From contig NC_077222.1 in assembly GCF_024763615.1 (NCBI RefSeq), forward strand, positions 62,930,001 to 62,994,000: DNA of 64,000 nucleotides, read 5' to 3'. The position numbers and the translations under genes were made by a program. How positions within the stretch are numbered: the stretch's first letter is position 1; every line of letters starts with the position of its first letter. Source of the DNA: Phlebotomus papatasi (Eukaryota > Arthropoda > Insecta > Diptera > Psychodidae). A model generated the notes under the pieces. The model saw only the letters and a program-made list of their open reading frames with translations. It was not told the origin of the DNA and searched no databases. Positions 1 to 11,800 of the stretch are shown here, piece by piece.

Positions 1-112
1 CAAATTTTGAATATAAAATGATTCAGACACACAAATTACACATTTGGACTCTCACCAGCGACAATTAATGTGAATCATATTAAAATTTTAATGTGCAAGT
101 GTGATAACACAG
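1..112 (+). repeat. Right arm of a 'TTATCACACTTGCAC' inverted-repeat MITE
   Basis: This stretch is nearly identical to 10745-10850, the right half of a complete copy at 10451-10848, and ends in the same terminal motif (GCAAGTGTGATAAC). The left half lies outside the window. No coding potential. Confidence 0.7.
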
Positions 113-2684
113 TTAGAGTTTTGTTTTGCTCTGAGCGCCTCAAATGGTCTTCTTATGAATTTAGAAAAATTGCAAGGCCCTTGAATATACGATGGAAAGG
201 ATTAGACAGGTAATGTGGTCCTATTATACACTTGAATATTTTTTATAATTGTAATTGTCTTTCATTTTCGATATTTTCTATTTTTAATGAAATATTAATT
301 CTTTTCCCATCTTTCTGATACTAAATATTTTTAGTGAGACGAAGTGTTATCAATTTAAACAAGCGATGCTTAATATGCAATTGTCGTAACTGCCTCGTTT
401 CTTTGGATGTTTTAATATTCTAGAAAAACTGATTTTTATTTAATTAAGCGAACAAGACCTTTAGTCTGATAAATCATGCTTCCCAAAATTGTTTTTATTA
501 GTTAAGCTTTATTATAAAATATTTAGTATCCTGTCGGAGTTTTGAGATAGAAAATTCTATCAAGAACATAAAAGTCCATTTGTTTTTTGAGTAAATAGTT
601 AAATCTATTCATTTTTGTTTCATTCCTTAAGCATTACACGGGTTTCAAACGGAGGATTTAGCCCAATTTCCAAATGTCTAGAAATTATAAACAGGAAAGG
701 ATGAAGTATCTTTTGAAATAGAGCTTTTCTCTGTAATTTTTAAATGGAAATGTGTCTTATCATGATATAATTTGTCTCCACAAATGAATTGTGATTCCAA
801 AATTCCAATATAATAAGGCTCAGTTTCATTCAAAACCAGGAGGAACAAGCCCAATTTCAGATGTGCCCCAATTCAAGCAATAAGCAATTTAAGTTATTTT
901 TCATCAGCGTAGTAGATAAATTTGCTCTTAATATCCAATGCAAAATCAAAATTTTGAGAAAAATCTTTCCTTAAGATATTAAGATATCATAAAAATTAAA
1001 CCACATATAGCTGAACCTTATAAAGACTGTTTAAATATTTCATTGGGAAACTTGTTCCGACATAGTTTATGAAGGAATCACGTTTTTATTTTCATTCATA
1101 AATGCGATATATTTTTTACTTTATTAAACTAATAAATACAAAAATTATTGTGAAATTTTTGAAAAGCGTGCAATTTTTTTTGGAATTGAATGTCTTGGAA
1201 TGGAAACTAAAATTTTTAAAACGCTTTAATAGAGTTGTGTGAATATAGAAGAAAGTTCTTCATCTCTATTCTGCGATAAATAAAAAGCTTAAACATTTAT
1301 CGTTAAAATCAAATATTTCTCAAGTGAATTACTGAAGAAATTAAAAGATACTCGCACCCACCTTTAAAATTAAAAATAGCTTGCAGAAAATTTTAATTTC
1401 CATTTCACTTCTTACTATTCACCTTAAGAAGGCGAAGAAATTCTATACTTTAAAATTAAAAACATTAAACATCGATTTAAAGATTAAAAACCTAAAGATC
1501 AGAATTAATAGCTAATATAAACCATTATAATAAAATTATCTATCTACGGTGTCTGCCATAAGTTTCTTGGTAAATCTATGTTCGAGAAACCAGGTGGAAA
1601 AAATGATAGAAAGAATAACTTTTTAAAATTCTCATTTTTGCAAATGAGTTTGCTTGTAATCCAGATGTTATTTAAGTATTTAAAAAAAAAATAATTCATT
1701 TTATTTCATATCAAAAATAATTGTTTTCCCAAAGTAGAGCATTTTTCATCGGCCAAAAGTTTCTTGACACATTTGCAAAACTTACTCAAAGCGCTCAAAT
1801 ACGTTCAATTAACTTCCTTTAACCCAGTTGTATTTTGAAGTTATATCATTTGAGAGACAAATGGTAAGTTTGCACATTTTTATAGTTTGCAATGGTCAGT
1901 GTATGCAGATAAAAGTGATGATAAATAGCAGTAATATACTGTGTTTTTTCTAACTTTACAATTTAGGTTAAAATGGCAAATTAGAAGAAGTTAAAGGATG
2001 CGTAATCGTCTAGAGATACTACCAGAAGGAATCTGCGTTGTCAATTCTTCAATTTTATGGAAAATCACGACAAGATGTACATAAAATCGTCAAGATTTGT
2101 GATACTGAGCCACAAGTAGGGGAAACCGCACTACCTTCGGACGACTTAAGCTTCGGACATTTCAATTTTCTCTCTATGTTCCTTATGGATTTCACTCATT
2201 GCTCTTTTCTGAAAATTTGAGACATTGGGTTAGCTATTAAAATATAATAGTGTAATGGGCCAAATTCATTTATAACACTCTGAAAAAAAAAAATGATTTG
2301 TGCGAAGGATAAATCGTTCGAAGGTAGCGCGCTTTCCCCTACAATTGAAAAACGCTGCAGGCAGACCCAGAGTTTCGACTCTGAGGTCTGAGGGTCGATA
2401 ACTGCATTGTAAGTATCTCTGATAGTGACCTCATGATATCATCTTCAAAAATTCAGAATCAATTTATTGCTGAAGAAGCATAGATCCCAAATATTTCAAA
2501 AATTAATCGCAAATTGAAAAAAGTGCTAAGAATATGGATGGGTGACTCCTTGGATTATATGGATAAGCAAGTTCAATATGAATAAAAGGTTGTAGATTTA
2601 ATTTTTAATGTGTTTTTAGCTGATGAAGATAGATCTTAACTGGGTTCTTTAGGGCCAATTGTCCTGCTAAGCGTCGAAATTTCT
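113..2684. other. AT-rich non-coding stretch
   Basis: No exon, RNA gene or complete element could be recognised. The one structured piece is 2300-2332, which ends in CGCTTTCCCCTA and matches the outer end of the AGGGGAAAG-type TIR elements seen elsewhere. I could not find its partner end. Confidence 0.4.
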
Positions 2685-3005
2685 TGATCAAATCCTATGA
2701 ATCACACACATAATTTCATCAGAATTTTCGACACCTATCGACCGTGTCTTCCTCAATGGTTCTCGGTTGGTCTTTTCTTAATAATTTTCTATTAATTCAA
2801 TTCTTCTATTTTCTAGTTTATCTGATTTTGAAATTACTTAAGAATTTTGTCCTTTCTCTCTGCACAGTGAACAAACTGGCACTAATACATGGACTTGGTA
2901 AAAAAAATCCTAAAGAAAAAACCAACCAAGAACCACTAAGGAAGACGCGATAGGTATCAAAACCTCTGGTGAAATTGTGTATTTGATTCATGGGATTTGA
3001 TAATA
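2685..3005. repeat. Palindromic MITE-like element
   Basis: The left arm (about 2685-2770) and the right arm (about 2915-3005) are imperfect reverse complements. TATGAATCACACACA pairs with a diverged counterpart near 2980-2995, and GGTTCTCGGTTGG at about 2758 pairs with CCAACCAAGAACC at about 2921. No transposase is present. Confidence 0.55.
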
Positions 3006-3103
3006 AATTACGAAACTCACCAGAAGAACAATTTCCCCAAAAGAACACATTTTGAAAAAAATTCTTTTGCTCTGCATATTTTTATAAACCTATAAATAAG
3101 ATT

Positions 3104-3480
3104 ACTCGAAAATTAATGGAGCTTTTGGTTATGACCGAAAGTGTAAGATCGCGAGTACAAGCTGTCGGGATGAGGTATCTCCAGCCGGTTAAGGGAATAA
3201 CTAGTCGAAATCGAGTGAGGAACGTAACCGTTCGTGAGGGGCTAAGAGTCGATGTTTAACGCATGAATGAAGAAAGATTCCCCAGAAAAGCTATCCAAGG
3301 CTTTGTAAAAAGGCGTCGACGTCAAGGCAGCCTTACGGCAAGATAGCTGAATCAAATTCAGGATCTTGCCTGGGCCTGCCTTGGGATTGACCGTGAACAC
3401 CTTCCTGAAGTAGCGGAGAATCGACAGGCGTAGGCTGCTAACCTGGGTGTCCCTAAGCCCGGGATCCCGACAGAGATAAG
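3104..3480 (+). pseudogene. Decayed non-LTR retrotransposon ORF2 C-terminus
   Basis: Translated on the plus strand, the region reads as the C-terminal tail of a LINE reverse transcriptase protein. It contains GMRYLQPVKGITSRNRVRN, then ERFPRKAIQGFVKRRRRQ, then LNQIQDLAWACLGIDREH. The pattern 'R-x-RVRN ... LP(R)KA ... GRP-like ... W-x-D/Q-x(3)-DL' is typical of RTE/I/CR1-type elements. At least three in-frame stop codons interrupt it and no upstream polymerase domain is visible. It is therefore a dead, 5'-truncated fragment. The clade cannot be fixed from the tail alone. Confidence 0.7.
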
Positions 3481-3933
3481 CAATTTATAATGAATTAATG
3501 TTTTTTAGTCTTTGAGACCTTGTAACCTCTTAAGGCCTTTAAGACATATTCCACGTCTTCTTTCTCATTTTCCACGCTTTTCAATTTTAGGTTTTTACTT
3601 CATATATTTATGGTCAGAACACTATAATTTTCTAACAAAATCTCTGTTTTTTTATTGGCCAATTTAAATTAACGTCCGTCTAAAATGGCAGTGTTAAAAT
3701 GTATAATTTACTACCTAGAACATTTTATGCTACTTTAATTCTTATATCAAGTAGAAAATCGCTCATTTGACGAACATAAAATCTTCAGGCCATTATGTTT
3801 TATCATGCAGAGTTAAATCATTTGAAATTGCACTATCACTCTTCACTTTTCTGCACAAATAATAAACTCAAAATAGATGTTCTTACGAATAGAACTATAT
3901 AAAAATAAGTTCATCTGTTAATTTGTGGGGACG

Positions 3934-4169
3934 TAGGGTAAAGTGGTACAAGTTGGACAGTGGTACAATTTGGACAAGGCTTTTTGTCTTTATAAATTTA
4001 GTTCTTCATTTTTATTTGTATATTTTTAGTGCTTTAGTTTTATAATTTGGTTCCTTGTGCTTAAAAACAAATTTTGTACTGTATTTATCAAGAAAAATGC
4101 CATGTCCAACTTGTACCGGAGAATTGTCCAACTTGTAACACTAATTTCAATTTATATCACTTTACCCTA
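3934..4169. repeat. TA-flanked MITE, TIR AGGGTAAAGTGG
   Basis: The left end reads TAGGGTAAAGTGGTAC and the right end is its inverted partner (ATCACTTTACCCTA). Inner subrepeats of GTCCAACTTGTA and its complement extend the pairing. About 236 bp, with TA at both edges as expected for Tc1/mariner-pogo-type insertion. No coding capacity. Confidence 0.7.
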
Positions 4170-4199
4170 TGTAATACACCATTCTGTAAATTTAATCTG

Positions 4200-5082
4200 A
4201 ATTTATCGTATTTAGCACTTTTGAGATCGGCTGACACGGGATGAGATGTGCGAGTCATGGGAATGCAGTAAATTGCCCATCGGGAGATCGGTGTTTCCCA
4301 TAAACACTTTGAAGTTGCTACTGTATGATCTCCCCCTGGAGAGGCTAATACATCCACCGTGCTCGTCTTCTTTAGCACCTTTTTGGTTCCCTGACCATTC
4401 CAGCAAATTGGCAGATTGTCTTAACCGCTCGTGGGTTTTCTTCCACGAATAATTGATATGTATTGGAATGAGATAGATCACGAGTAACGGAGCTCATGTA
4501 AATGCTGATGTCTTTAAATTCACCAACCTTTTTCCACATATTAAAAGTATACACCGCATGTAAATAATGTGGGTATATTTGAGAAATACCATCCCGTGTG
4601 TACATAAAAAAGAACGGTACAATATACAAATAACATCATGTATAAATTTGTGGTCTTAAAAAACATTTAATACTTTTTTTTGTGAGGAGGGAAAATTATT
4701 TTGCATGGACACATTAATTAGTTCTCCGTGAACTTGTTTGATGGGATCGATGGGATGGAAGGTACTGAGAAGAAAAGGTACCAAAGATATGCAATAATTA
4801 CCATTTCTTGGTAGAATCACCACCAAGGCACTTTAGAGGGAAAAAATTCCAGACAATCACACACATTTCAACACCTCCTTCCGCAGAATTAATCCAAAAT
4901 TCAATAGACTCACCGTTAATAGTCTGGAGCTCCCAAAAACGTCCACACTTGAGACTATCTTTAAGGAAGTATTCAATTTCCGGCGATTGAGCTCAACAGT
5001 GTCGTTGGGGGTTTAGAGAAAATTGCGATAATGAGTTGATTGTGTCTTGGTGATGAGCGTGAAATGTCTTGAACCAAGAACT
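4200..5082 (-). other. Exon-like region, minus strand, unidentified
   Basis: Base composition is richer in G+C than the neighbours, and the minus strand has exon-like signals. There is a strong donor (ACG|GTGAGT) at about 4914, acceptors ending CTCTAAAG near 4833 and TTCTCAG near 4772, and long overlapping open frames between 4157 and 4629. One of those frames contains FKDISIYMSSVTRDLSH and another contains SSNFKVFMGNTDLPMGN. The frames change within about 100 bases and I could not join them into one convincing protein or match a family. It may be the 3' part of the gene suggested at 5083-5422, or a decayed gene. Confidence 0.25.
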
Positions 5083-5422
5083 TCAAGAGCTTCTTGGAGG
5101 AAGTATCTTGAATTCCGCGTTGCCCGTTGCGTCGCTCAACTAAGAATGACTCGTGTCTTCCACACAATCATCCACACTGCCTCATCCAGTTCCCGACACT
5201 CACCACGACGTGCCCTGTTCGTTTGGAAAGAAGAGAAAGAAGAAGACACGACGATGTACCATCTATGGGAAATCCACTCTGACATCCAATGCTAAAGAGG
5301 GGAATTGAAGAAGAATACTCACGATGATATAATGCAATAACGGAATGTTCTTCGGCCACTACTGCAAATATTGGCAAAGATATTGCAAATGTAGCACCAC
5401 TCTTCTTCCAATTATGCAACAT
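5083..5422 (-). CDS. Possible small three-exon protein (71 aa), unidentified
   Basis: Reading the minus strand gives a plausible spliced frame: exon A 5422-5323, exon B 5262-5204 and exon C 5139-5083. Introns of 60 and 64 nt are bounded by ATC|GTGAGT/CCCATAG and GTG|GTGAGT/TTCTTAG. The product starts MLHNWKKSGATFAISL and has a hydrophobic stretch at about residues 9-22 that could be a signal anchor. It ends soon after exon C begins. I do not recognise the protein. The three GTGAGT donors argue for real transcription, but exon C can also be read in a different, longer frame, so the model is tentative. It lies 0.2 kb downstream of the ketohexokinase poly(A) signal, on the same strand. Confidence 0.25.
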
Positions 5423-5637
5423 CTCCCTTCATTGTTCCATTCCAGAACTTTCCAAGATGATTACTCGAAAAAAAAAACACTGAACAAGAATCTCTCCCTA
5501 TATGAATGAATTTAGGTGTGAAATTAGAACGAGACTTGCGTGCAAAGAAAAGTATAACTTCAGTCTATTTGTACCTTCAATTGTACTTAGAGAATTAGGT
5601 GTAAATTCCAACTAACACAAATACATGGAAAAAAAGA

Positions 5638-5643
5638 TTTATT
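5638..5643 (-). terminator. Poly(A) signal AATAAA for ketohexokinase
   Basis: TTTATT on the plus strand is AATAAA on the minus strand, about 175 nt past the ketohexokinase stop codon. It is the first canonical hexamer downstream. Confidence 0.5.
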
Positions 5644-5817
5644 CACTCCTTCTCACCTCACCCACGAGGCGGAAGAACTCAGTATACAAGAAGAAGAAAA
5701 AAAAATTGTAATGTGAGAAAATAAAAGAGCAATTGAAGTTCATTGTTGTCATTCGATTTGACCTCATGTTGTTTTCTCCATAAATTTCTTTGTATATAAA
5801 GCTCTCTGACTCGTTGA

Positions 5818-8800
5818 TCACAAAGGGAGTGTTGTGTATATATCACGATAGATATTTGCAATTGCATCGTAACCATGGAAGCCCACTTTGGCTCCGGCAA
5901 TCATATTTCCATAGAGAATTGCCGCAAAAAGTGACTTTCCATGCGCAAGAGCATAAATTGCTGCAGCACAGAATGTATCACCAGCACCGAGAGAGTCCAC
6001 CACTTTCTCAGGTGGAAATGAGGGAGCAGACATAATTTCCCCCTGGCCATCAGCAGCTGCACTGCCCTCTGAGCCCCAAGCACAAATGATCTTGAATCTA
6101 GAAACAAAGCAATTCACCAAAGTTCTTAACTTCTCATACCTGTTAGCCTAAAAGATTATTTTTTAATGAAAGATCTGCAAAGGTCAAGAAAATTACTGTT
6201 GTACACCATTTTAGAAAAACTATTAAATTTAATATAAGATCTTAAACTTGGGATGAAAAGCTGTAGTGGTCGTAATACGATCTTGAAACCTAAGAGACCT
6301 AAGACTTATAACCAAATGGCTTAACTTCTTTAAATTCTTATCAGTTCTATTCAAGACCTTTGGGGAATCTTTGAGTGATTTTATTTTCATCTTTCCCAGA
6401 TCCCTTGGTCAAAATGAATCATGACTCAGGAACTTCCCTAATGGTTTCTATCTACCCAATGTAAGAAATTTTCATCAAAATAAAGTAGGGGAGACCGGGG
6501 AGGTTTGGGACAGGGGTAGTGTGGGACAAAGCGATTTTTTCATTAATTTTTGAAATAAATGGGATTTAACCATTACTGTATCGTAGGCAATATTAAGATG
6601 TATCTTGACTAAAAAATGGATATCCTCAGTTTCATTGTTTTAATTCTGTGAACACTTTCTTAAAAATTGATAAAAATTGTACTTTATGATTTCTCAGTTT
6701 TGCTCTTTGTATTTTATATCAGCGATATATAATCAAAACTTTTTTATCTCATTAGCTAACAGTATAACCTGGGAACATATTTTTATAAAAGTTTCAGAGA
6801 TTATACGCTCTTGTTTTTTACTTAAAGGTTTTAAATACCAAAACTACCCGCGGGGATGTTTGGGACACCTGAAAGGGGATGAATGTGACTTTGATTTTCG
6901 ACAAGAATGTAGGTGGCATGCAATTTTTTATTGTAAAAATGGAGAGTAATTCTCAGTGTGCAAACTTTACCAGTTAAGCAGTTGTTTACAGGGACAATTA
7001 AATCATCAATGTCTTGGGAATCAATAATTTATTCTCCAAAGGATATTCGACCTTCGCTCAATTCCGTTAAAAGCTATTTTCTCGAAAATTTCTCGAGCAA
7101 TATCCTCTAAAATTCTCACAAGTTCTCGAGAAAAAGCAAGGCGAGAGATTATTCAGAGAAATAAGGAAAAACCATGTACTATGCAGTTGTCGTAAAATCA
7201 AACAGGAATCCGTCAGTGAGTTCAAAACTTACAGTTGCAAGAAAATCTACTCGTGTGAGAAATTTGATGATCGTAACTGCATCGTAATAAAAAAGCAAAG
7301 AAAGGTAGATGGAAAATAATATGGAAATACTTTAAATAACTGATTGACAATAAATGACTCTACTCTACAAATTAAATTCATATTAATTTCTAAGTATGAA
7401 AAAAAAATTTAACATTTTTATTTTTATTAGAAATATTTTTAATAGGTATAGTAATTAAAATTAATTAACGTGCTCCAAAAAAGCTAATTATGCGAGAAAA
7501 AACGCGTCCCAAACATCCCCTTTTGCGTCCTATACTGCCCCACATCGGGGAGGTTTGGAACAAAGCGTCAAGTTAATTGTTTTATCTTCTCCCTAAAAAC
7601 TCAGTTGTTTTCCAAGTTCTATCGAGTACTTTTTATAAAGTCAATACCCATAAGTATCCTATAGACCGCATAAAATTGTAATACACTATCGTGATTTTTT
7701 GGAATACTGTCTCAAAGTCAAAACATGAAAAAGTGTCCCAAACCTCCCCGGTACGCGCGTGCACATGTGCCAGCAACTTACTGCCTTTACTGCAAAATGC
7801 TTCATTTTGATTAAGATTTGTTAACCACTGCGTTTTCTCAATGGTAAAACCCCCAGTTGAGATTGACATCATAGATGCATCGGAACGGCACCGATTCCTC
7901 CTAAGAGTATTCCTAACGTTATGGCCTTTTATATGGACTTCAATTATATATAAATTTTATATGGCGGGGAGATCTTCGAAATAGGATTTCCACTACAGGA
8001 TTCCATAATCCTGGGATTTCGATATCTTTTGAGATCGGGATTAATCCCAGGACCAAACATTGAATACAATGAGACCCCTGAATCACAAAATTCATAAATA
8101 TTTCGATTCCAAAATTCCGGGATTTTTGGAATTCCGGGATTTTTTAGATACCGGGAAGACGATCCTGGGCGAGCTACAATCAGCAGATTCTTCCAATACG
8201 GAAGCATCAGTGGCGGATATACCGGATATCAAAGAGAGGCAATGTTGACGAGGCCCCAACCTCTAGAAGGCCCCCTGAACGACTCTTTTAAATATTTTGC
8301 AGGCTTCCCGATTTTTTTGGAGGAGAAGGAAACGACCAAGACTCTTGAAATTGTTGGTATACTTGGTATATAAGTATTTATACATATTTAGAGTATACTT
8401 AAATAATTTTTTTCGAGAAAAAAATATTACAAAATCGCGGACTAATGCGTAATCCAAATGAGTGGCTCGTCGCAGTACTCTCTTAATTGCGTGAAATCTG
8501 CAGATCGTAATTTTTGTCTGAGAAAAAGAATCTAAAAGAAATTTTAATTTTAAGAAAACCCGAAGAAAATCGTGAAATCGGAACTTTTCAAAGTGTTTTA
8601 ACTCTTTCGCGTCATTAGGGTCATATATGACCCGGGCAAAAAACAATTTTTTTGGACTATTTACATTAATTGAAATCTATCGGTTTGTGCACGACATCAT
8701 AATAGAAGGATGTAAGATTCTTGGCTATTTTCTCAAGACTCCAGATATTCAGGAAAAGAAAATATTTGAGATCAAAAATCACTAATTTCGAACTTTGTGA

Positions 8801-11800
8801 AATGACTTTTCTTTTTCAAAATTTTTTATATTAATTTATTTTTTTCAGCAAAAAGTTCTTTAGAAACACAAAATAGAATATCCAAAGATTGTATATTGCA
8901 TATTTTGATATAATAAACTACTCTTAATTTTCCAATAAATTTCGTAAATTTCGTTTTTCCTAATGGTTTTCCTAATGTTTTTTTTCTAAAGGTGCTATTA
9001 AGAATTTTATTGATTTTTAAATAAGCTCAAAATATTGAAAATTGGATTTATTTTTGAAAATTTTCGAGAAAGCTCTTTTTGCGTTCGAAAAACGGTTTCT
9101 TTTGTGAATAATCCTCCAATGTGGCCAATACTCTTTCTACAATTCTAGCTACACCATTGACACTAAATAGAGCTTCTTCTAAACCTGAGCTTATGGAATC
9201 TTGAAAGAAGAAGATCCACGTAAAGCAGTCTTCAGACTAGGGGTTTAATTAGCCCAGTTTCCGAAATACTAAAAGTCCTAATTAATGAGCAATTTTATTG
9301 GTTTTTCAAAAACTAATCAATCATTTGCCCTTAAAATGCAACTTTTGTCATTTTTTTAACCCTCTAACGGTGTTTTCTTTAATACGCGAAACAAAGTTCT
9401 AAAACAATGTTTTCTAGGATAATTATGATCCAATAAAGTCGAAAAAACCATCCATTCTTCATTATCTTTTTTAGTTTAGGCACTAGGTGAGAAAATATAA
9501 AAATTCTTTGAAACTCTTTTTGCTTCTAAAATTCACATTTTTAGTTTTTTCAAATTTTTTTAAATAAAATATACAAAGTAGAATGTCATATCTTTCAGTA
9601 AAAAATAAATTTATTTTAGTCAGATAACTTTAAATCGGTATTTTTATGGAAATTGGAAATGAGTTTTTTTGCACAAATATTTTTTGTTGCTTTTTCTCTG
9701 ACCTGTCACACAAAACTGGGAATAGCAACAAAACGAAGAGTCAAAATGAGTTCAAACTTTCAAGAGATGTTTTTAAGACTATTACCGAGGACACTATAGC
9801 ACTTTTAAATAAATAAAACCTTTATTGTCGCTGTAAATGTGATTTTTGTGAAGACCGCCTGGAGGCGGTCTTATCCGTTAAAGGGTTAAGTCTTTACTGA
9901 GATTTGAAACCCATTTAAAGCCCAAATTAGACTCAGGCAGATCCTTAAGAATGTCTATCCCGTAAAATTTGGCGTTAAAGAATTATTTAGAGGGAATTTT
10001 TGCAAAGAACTTATAAGTCATGATCAGGGCTAAGTATTCTAGAAGCTCAACCTGAGTCTATTTGACTACACTCAGAAAAATAATCGAGTAAAACTTACTT
10101 AAATCGATGTTGAATTAACTCGTTATAGTTGTGATTTTCGATTAACTATATTTTAGAATTGATTTTACTTCTATTTAGTTGTAATATTCGGAAGAGTTGT
10201 TTTAAACTTTTTTTTCTAAAATTTACATGACGAAAGAGTTAAAATAACTCGTTTAAAGAGTTAAAAAAAAAATTTAGAGTTAAAATAACTCTTTCAAATC
10301 CCAAAATGGATTATGTTCTGCATTTTTATGTTTTTCTTTTATTTTATCATTTCCTTTATTAATATTTTCTTGGCCTCAAAAGTTCCGTATGTTGCGAGCC
10401 AAATATCACGTATTATGCACACACATGTCTTTATGAAACACTGTTACGGCGTTATCACACTTGCACATTAAAATTTTAATGTGATTCACATTAATTGCCG
10501 CTTGTGAGCGTCCAAATATGTTATTTGTGTCTTTGAGTCACTTAATATTTGGGATTTTTGTATTTATTGATAAAGAAGTGGACTTGGCCTGCAAAAATAA
10601 GTTTAAATTTACCTAAAGCATAAATATTTTTCACATTAAAAAATTAAAGAGAAAATCGCATTAATTTTTTGCATTAATGCTATAAATCAATTTATATCAA
10701 ATTTTGCGGGCCAAGTCTACCGTTTTATAAACAAATAGATAACATTTTGAATATAAAATGATTCAAACACACAAATTACACATTTGGACTCTCACCAGCG
10801 ACAATTAATGTGAATCATATTAACATTTTAATGTGCAAGTGTGTTAACTCAGTTAGGCATATTTCCGGTTGATATTCCATGTAAAGGAGAATGGTCAAAT
10901 GCGGTCCCGGAATTGCCACGAACCGGACCTATGTCATCGGATAGACATTAGTATAGGTGACAACTTTTGTTCTGGGATCAATGTTCTAAACCATGGAGGA
11001 ACAGTTCTAGAGCATAAAAACTATTTTTTACAATGATGAAGAATGATCAAAAGTATATGGGCGCTGGTTCATCTTCATACAAAGATTAGAGTAGACGCAT
11101 TTTGAAGATATTGATATAAGGTTGAGAAAAATGCCGGGACCCAGGACGATAAACGCTGGGAGTCCTTGTAAAAAAGGCCTTTATCCTTCCGAAAGATCGT
11201 TGTTTTGACAACGAATTACACAAGAACTGCTAAAGTGATCTTGATGAAATTCGGTATAGGGTCACTGTATGACTTAAAGTTTTTATCCATGCATATCACC
11301 CCCTCCCCCCACCCTCCATTCTGATAGCCCCCATACAAAATGGGGGCGCTTTACCTTATAACTCCTTTCTAAGACGATGTAGAAAGCTGATATTCAACAA
11401 GGGAACAATACTTATGGAAGACTTTTCAACCATGCATGTTAACCCGCTCCTCCACCACCCCTTCTAGTAATCCTATACAAAATGAGAGCATTTTGACCTC
11501 CTTTCTGAGAAGAAGTAGTTGTTTGTAGAAGAATGAAAAAATGAATAACTAATAACGTTAACAATAATTTTCTAGATTTTATATGTATATATAGACATCA
11601 AGTCGAATTACAGCTTTCTGCCTCCTCTTAGAAAGAAGTTATAAAGTAAAATAGTCTTATTTTGTATGTGGGCTACCAGAAGGGGTGATGGACGAAGAGT
11701 TTGGGCAGTATGGTTAAAAAGTCTTCTTTAAGCCTTGTTCCCATGCTGTATTTTAACTTCCTATCTTTTCTCAGAAAGGAGTTATAAGGTGAAATGCTCT

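Noticed and set aside
8263..8646. Minus-strand 127-codon frame in the ketohexokinase intron
   Set aside because: Low-complexity composition, no family signal, no splice context; probably chance.
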